From the NCBI RefSeq assembly GCF_030272615.1, contig NC_081415.1, forward strand, positions 629,095,240-629,159,239: a stretch of DNA of 64,000 bases. Direction: 5' to 3'. The DNA is from Cryptomeria japonica (taxonomy: Eukaryota > Streptophyta > Pinopsida > Cupressales > Cupressaceae). The translations under genes were made by a program, and so were the position numbers. Positions 59,084-64,000 of the stretch are shown one piece after another. The notes beneath the pieces are model-generated. The model worked only from the letters and a program-made list of their open reading frames with translations. It was not told the DNA's origin and did no database searches. The stretch's first letter is position 1. Each line of letters begins with the position of its first letter.

Positions 59084-59347
59084 CTATAAAATGTTCAAAC
59101 TTGGTTTATCACTAGTCATATGATGAGAGCAACCATTGTCTATGATCCACGTATCATTTTTGCTTATATGAGAAATAAGTGCCATCTTATCTTCCTCATC
59201 ATTATCAGAATCATCTCTTATAGCAATATAAACAATTTCATCTTCACTATTATCAGAATCCTTAGCCATAAAGCATGTTTTCTTACCTTTGAATGATTTG
59301 TAGTCCTTTTTGCTATTCCATTTGTGATCTTTCTTCTCATCTTTGCT
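59084..59347 (-). pseudogene. copia protease region of D
   Basis: WIIDNGCSHHMTSDK, with the catalytic DSG changed to DNG, preceded by an acidic linker (DSDNSEDEIVYIAIRDDSDN). A stop separates it from gag and a frameshift follows near 59090. 58956-59083 is readable in another frame toward integrase. Confidence 0.88.
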
Positions 59348-60205
59348 CTACTTGTTTGGGCATCTAGCAGCAATATGACCGACTTCATCACATGAAAAAC
59401 AGATTAGAGGAACTTTGCCTCTGTATTTTCCTCTGCCTTTGGAATATTTCTTTGCTAGAAGAGCTTCAATTATTTCAAGATCACTGTCTGAACTTGGTTC
59501 TGATTCATCTTCACTTTCTGACCGAGATTCCTTTTTCTTTTTGCCTTTCTCCTTGAGTGAAACCTTAGCTTCAAATGCTGATTCCATGTTTTTGGAAGCT
59601 GGAACATAGTTGTCATAGTTGTCTAACTCAAATGCAGTTAATCTTCCAACTATGGCCTCTAAATTTATCTTATGATTTGCTTCACATCTTCTTTCCTGAA
59701 TTGCAGAAACTCTGATTGCATAAATAGGTAGTAATGTTCTGAGAACTTTGCTTATGACTGTTTCCTCTGAGATATCACCTCCAGAAGCTTTGATTGCACT
59801 GACACTAGCTTTGACTCTTTCAACATATTTTGCAATATTTTCATCCTCACTCATTTTTAATTGATCAAACTGTCCTCTCAAGCTTTCTGCTTTGGCTCTT
59901 CTGACATTGTCATCACCACCATAGATATCTTTCAGCTTGTTCCACATTTCAAATGCACTTTTGCAATCTTTAACATCATCAAACTCTTCATAGCTTAGGG
60001 CAGATGTAATGTCTATCATCATGGTGTTATGAGTCTTCTTTGCAGCAATATCAGCAACAGTTAGTGTACCAGTGGGTGTCACATATTCTGTGTCAAGATG
60101 TGTCAATCCTGTATCTCCAATGGAAGCCAAATGGAGTCTCATGAGACCTTGCCATGCTGAAAAGTTATTTTTGTTTAGCCTTGGAATTTCCCTCTTGTAA
60201 GACAT
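59348..60205 (-). CDS. copia gag of D, open frame of 285 codons
   Basis: Start MSYKREIPRLNKNNFSAWQG at 60205, some 50 bases inside the PBS, is the normal opening of a copia gag. The UBN2-type core runs to about residue 200 (ALSYEEFDDVKDCKSAFEMW, LRGQFDQLKMSEDENIAKYV). A basic and acidic linker follows, then one complete zinc knuckle CFSCDEVGHIAARC. No internal stop is present, so this gag may still be translatable. The polyprotein stops right after the knuckle, at CPNK. Confidence 0.92.
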   Translation of the reverse strand: MSYKREIPRLNKNNFSAWQGLMRLHLASIGDTGLTHLDTEYVTPTGTLTVADIAAKKTHNTMMIDITSALSYEEFDDVKDCKSAFEMWNKLKDIYGGDDNVRRAKAESLRGQFDQLKMSEDENIAKYVERVKASVSAIKASGGDISEETVISKVLRTLLPIYAIRVSAIQERRCEANHKINLEAIVGRLTAFELDNYDNYVPASKNMESAFEAKVSLKEKGKKKKESRSESEDESEPSSDSDLEIIEALLAKKYSKGRGKYRGKVPLICFSCDEVGHIAARCPNK

Positions 60206-60253
60206 CTTGATCTTTAGCTTAGATCCTTGAAATACTTCCTACAAGCACCGAGA

Positions 60254-60265
60254 GCTCTGATACCA
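60254..60265 (-). other. primer binding site of D
   Basis: The minus strand reads TGGTATCAGAGC, perfect, two bases from the 5' LTR. Confidence 0.95.
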
Positions 60266-60267
60266 AT

Positions 60268-61402
60268 TGTTGGAAATATGGATGGAGTAACTGAGAGGGG
60301 AGGGGTGAATCAGTTACTACAAAAATAAATCCACAAGTCCCTTAGATGTCTTAAATATAAACTGCTGAAACTCGGTAAATTAACTTATCAGTGTTCATTA
60401 AACATTAACATGCATAAACCAAATAACATGAACACAAGTAACACCAGATATAACGTGGAAACCCAATTTTGGGAAAACCACCAATGTAACTAGTTACTGA
60501 TTTTCACTCTTCTGAAGTGAGCCCTGTTAGGAGCCAACCCTGTTAAAGGTTACAAAACACACTGTTAAGTGTGACCCTGTTAGAGGATTTAATCACCCTG
60601 CTAGGAGTGGCCTTGTGAAAGGTCTTAAGAACAATTCAACTGAATTGTCACCTTGTCAGAGGATTTACAAGAATGGTTGTTAGACCAACTCTGTTAAGAG
60701 ATTTCGGTATCACTGCTACAATGGTTAGAAAGCAACAATGAAGTGATCTGAATTAAATACAACTTATCTTGCTGATACAGATCTCTGTTCTGAGCCAATA
60801 GATCCTTACTGATCACATATATCTTTTCTGCGCCTCAAGGATATCACTGATCCTTCATCAGAATTCACACATTTCTGCTCCTTCACATTTCCATACTTTT
60901 CATACTTCACCACACTTCAAAATCGCAACTTGATCTCTTATATATATCATTCAGGTTACCAAGTCGGCCCAATTACAAGTTAAAATAAATATTACATAGG
61001 TCGGCTACATATACAAGTTTCAATAAAGAAATATTGCTTCGGTCGGCTGCATAAACATTTCACTGATGCTCAGTGAACACTGTTGATTCTTCGGTAACCG
61101 ACTGAACTCGGTAAGTACTGCGAACTCGGTAAAGATTGACTCTCCTTCACACATTCTTCGAAGACCGACTGAACTCGGTAAAGACTGCAAACTCGGTATA
61201 GCATACTGGAGTGCTAGGTAGACTCTGTGACTTGCTTCTCTTACCGTCTGAACTCGATAGACTCTGTCTAACTGCCTTGCCGAACATTCTGAGCTCGGTA
61301 GACTCTGTCTAACTGCCTTGCCGAACATTCTGAGCTTGGTAGACTGATATGACATTTGTGTAACATCAAAGACAATACACAATTAAACAATTGTATCCAA
61401 CA
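60268..61402 (-). repeat. 5' LTR of D
   Basis: Same length as the 3' LTR, with intact TG and CA ends and the C-rich box at 60290-60311. Confidence 0.96.
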
Positions 61403-61408
61403 AACAAT

Positions 61409-63961
61409 GACGAGTTGGTTAAAGATTACTTTAAGAATTTCCAAACCAAAATGAAATAGAGAGAAAGGATTTCCCAAAGCATTGTAGATAAATATGACAA
61501 ACAAATATGCTTTGTAGTGAAGAGAGATGAAATCTGGATGGAAGCAGTTAGACCCTGAACTATATGGATTACTGAAATGGGATATGAGGTGGACTCTCAC
61601 ATCTTGGACTCATATGAAAAAATACTCCTAGATGCTCCATCGGAACCAATAGAGAAAATATTTGGAAATGCTAAAACAATTGAAAGTGATGTTGCTATGA
61701 TGATGCAGAGAAACAAAAGAGACAAATTCATGAAAGATGCTTCTAAAATGGTAAAAGATGTTACAGAAGGTTTGATGAATCTTAGCGGTATTGTTGTTAG
61801 TGTGACAAAAAGACAATCAAAGAAGACACCGGTAGCTCACATTTCCCCTGTGGCTACTTCTTTTGATTATGGCAATGATAGGACAACTAAATTCAAGAGA
61901 GTGGACAAGAAGAAAAGAAAACCCTCAGCAGCACTTGCTCCATCTCCCAAGAAGTCAAGAACTCAAAGAAAGAAGCAACGGGTTGTAAGAGAGCCTAGTG
62001 GCCTAAAGAAGAAGGTAACTCCAAAGAAGAAATCAAAACCTAAGGCACTAGATACTCTTACACTAGAAGAGTTGATCAATGAAATCACACAAGAAGTTAA
62101 CCTTAGCAATGTGAATAAACTTTATCTTTCTTTCAAGGATTCAGATAAGGACATTATAAAGGAAAGCATTATTTTGCACCTTGATATCTACAAGAAATTT
62201 CTTATTGAGGCTATAGATGATCTGCCTAATGATTTGTACTTGAGGTTAGAGGCTAAAAGAATGTTGGTAATGGAATTAGATAAGAAATTAAAAGTAGAGG
62301 CTCTACTTGTTGTGCTTCCTGTTAACTCCAAATAGGAAATTGATGACTTAATTTCAGAGGCATACATAACAGTTTTTGTGAGTGGTCAGTGGTAGGTTAG
62401 CCTTATGGCAGGTGGAGTAAAGGAAATTGCAGTTGAAACAACCAATAAGTGGGATATATTCTTTGTTGAGAAAGAGAAGAAAGAAGAAAAGGATAGACAG
62501 AAAATGGATAAGTATTTTGCAAAGGTATATCAGAAGGATAAAGGTAAAGGTAAAATTGGCAGTTTACCTAATATAACGGTCAAGGATAAGCTTCCTCCAC
62601 TAGCACAGAACACCTCACCAATAACTGCAGAGGCACTGGTACAAACTGACAGTCAACTGAAAGAGAAGGCAAAAGAAATGACACAAGATGACATTAATCC
62701 GGAGTCAAATATTTTTTTACCATGAATGTGGACACTCAAAACTTCAACATTGTCATGGATAAGGAAACCATAGAGGTAAAGCAAACTGAAGCTATAATTA
62801 TTGAGATCTCTAAGTCACTGGTCAACACTGTTGACTCTCAGAACATTGAGATACCAGCTAAAGTTAAGGAAATAGATACCATCCTAGATGCTACTTAGCT
62901 TAACATTGAGAAACCGGTAGAAGCAGAAATAGAAGCACAAACTGAAACTGGAAAAGGAAAAGAATAGAGTATAGCTAAACCGAGAGTCAGCAAGGTAGAA
63001 AGTAAGGATGACAGTAAGGTTGAAAACAAAGTTGAAACAGAGAGTGAGTAAAAGGAAGAAACAGTGGATAAAGAAAAGGTCAATTGTGGAAAGAAGATAG
63101 CTGAAGTGGTTAATGTGCAGACATCCGGAGATGAGAAGAAACCAACTGCAGAACCTCACACTCCACCTAGCACTTCCACTATGGATTATAGACCTACTAA
63201 TGTGACAGATGTACTTTTGGATTCCATAAAGAGGATCATAGATTGCAATGCCTTAGCATTTAAGGCAATTGATGATACTTTACATATTCTAAAAATGATT
63301 GCACTGGCATGTAAAGTTGATCATATTGATGGATCTTTACGTAAATTGGACACATTGTCAAAATTCATTGCTTTAAATATTCTAATTGTAGATAAAATAA
63401 ATGAAGAGACTATTAAGGAAAGGGTGAATAAGGAGAAAAGTGAATTCTTTGATAAGACTATCAAGGACTGTACTGAGCATATTGATTCCTTATTACCGAC
63501 ACTTAATTCCACTATTTTGGAATATAAAAAAATTGTATAAGGAAACATACAATCCTCACAACCTGACAGAAGACATTGAGGAAGAGATAAAGAAAACACA
63601 AAAAGAGATTGATGATATAGCAGATAATATGATAGGTTCTTCAGAACTTACCTCATTTTTTGATCAAGAAATGACAGTTTTTGAAGAATAGATTGAGAAA
63701 TTAGAAAAGGAAAAAGCAAGGATAAGAATAAAGGCCCGGAAGCTGAAAAATAAACTTGGCCCTAGATTGGAAAACCTTATAACACAGCGGATTGATTTGT
63801 CTAAAGCAACAATTCAAGGAGAAAGATCACTGAAGCAACAGATGCATTGTCTGACCAGTATGATCCAACAAACTGAAACCATTATTTCTGACAGCACTAA
63901 ATTCATGCAGAGTCTTAATCTAATTTTGGTAGATATCTTTCAGATTGTACATAATCGATGA
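61409..63961 (+). pseudogene. ORF2 of G, C-terminal part
   Basis: Continues directly from 55974 after D: DELVKDYFKNFQTKMK, IVDKYDKQICFVVKRDEIWM and WITEMGYEVDSHILDSYEK. Then the lysine-rich patch (KKSRTQRKKQRVVRE, KKKVTPKKKSKPK), the block LHLDIYKKFLIEAIDDLPND, an acidic stretch with stops (62896-63050), TNVTDVLLDSIKRIIDC and the coiled-coil tail, ending FQIVHNR at TGA 63959. Frameshifts near 62723 and 63535. The C-terminal QTETIISDSTKFMQSLNLIL matches QLxHLIGTVRRTETTIKDSK of E. Confidence 0.87.
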
Positions 63962-64000
63962 CAGGCTATGAGGTAGAATTTTGAATTCTTTGATACTTTT
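63962..64000 (+). other. start of the 3' untranslated region of G
   Basis: Follows the ORF2 stop. The PPT and 3' LTR should follow beyond the window. Confidence 0.6.

Larger units (their letters stand above)
55975..61402 (-). mobile_element. Ty1/copia element D lacking reverse transcriptase, young
   Basis: Two 1,135-base LTRs, the 6-base duplication aacaat at 55969-55974 and 61403-61408, PBS and PPT. The internal 3.2 kb encodes gag, protease and integrase, then stops; RT and RNase H are absent. By eye the LTRs differ at about fifteen positions, mostly C/T or G/A, so the insertion is recent relative to its neighbours. Mobilisation must have relied on an RT supplied by another element. Confidence 0.94.
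52717..64000 (+). mobile_element. pol-less two-ORF LTR element G, right end outside the window, split by D
   Basis: 5' LTR 52717-53620, perfect PBS, ORF1 and ORF2 homologous to E. D is inserted in ORF2. ORF2 ends at 63961 and the window ends before the 3' LTR. It is the closest relative of E in both proteins. Confidence 0.9.

Noticed and set aside
1-64000. tRNA, rRNA or organelle-derived segments
   Set aside because: None seen; the tRNA-Met similarity is limited to 12-base primer binding sites next to LTRs.

Overview
The window looks like heterochromatic or intergenic DNA from a large plant genome, plausibly a gymnosperm. That lineage guess is an inference from the element types and AT-rich composition; no species marker is present. 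I see no intact host gene, tRNA, rRNA or CRISPR array. Almost every kilobase belongs to an LTR retrotransposon or a LINE remnant, most with in-frame stops and frameshifts. Boundaries rest on TG...CA termini, paired LTRs, primer binding sites (PBS, initiator tRNA-Met type), polypurine tracts (PPT) and matching target-site duplications (TSD). Elements are lettered A to K here for reference.

Layout. 1-1850: 3' end and LTR of a Ty3-like element (K), with an internal tandem hairpin array. 1852-5110: C-terminal half of ORF2 and a partial 3' LTR of a pol-less element (J). 5254-11200: 3' end of a LINE (zinc finger and RNase H), split by a minus-strand copia element H (5767-10786, TSD gggtg). 11410-13003: a decayed orphan ORF. 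13147-19377: minus-strand copia element I (TSD ttttc). 19378-20217: no gene, with a minus-strand TATA-like box. 20218-22292, 28818-30307 and 52595-52716: three pieces of one minus-strand pol-less element F. F is interrupted by E (22293-28817, plus, pol-less, TSD gtttc), by A (30308-52594, plus, copia, TSD acatg) and by G (from 52717 past the window end, plus, pol-less). A is interrupted by B (32163-49536, plus, pol-less, TSD caact), and B by C (34494-43782, minus, Ty3-type with only a gag-like ORF, TSD atatgg). G is interrupted by D (55975-61402, minus, copia lacking reverse transcriptase, TSD aacaat).

The most interesting content is the pol-less group E, B, G, F and J. E, B and G carry the same two long ORFs and no protease, integrase, reverse transcriptase or RNase H. 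ORF1 is a coiled coil followed by four CCHC zinc knuckles. ORF2 encodes about 1,070 to 1,130 codons of a conserved protein I do not recognise: a globular N-terminal part, a lysine-rich patch and a coiled-coil tail. F and J retain parts of ORF2. E, B, G and F share with the copia elements A and D a C-rich box near the LTR 3' end; E, B and G also have the same tRNA-Met PBS as A and D, and where a 3' LTR is visible (E, B, J) a similar PPT. The simplest reading is that they are, or were, mobilised in trans by A/D-type copia machinery. Insertion order from nesting is F before E, A and G; A before B before C; and G before D. D has almost identical LTRs and is the youngest by that measure.
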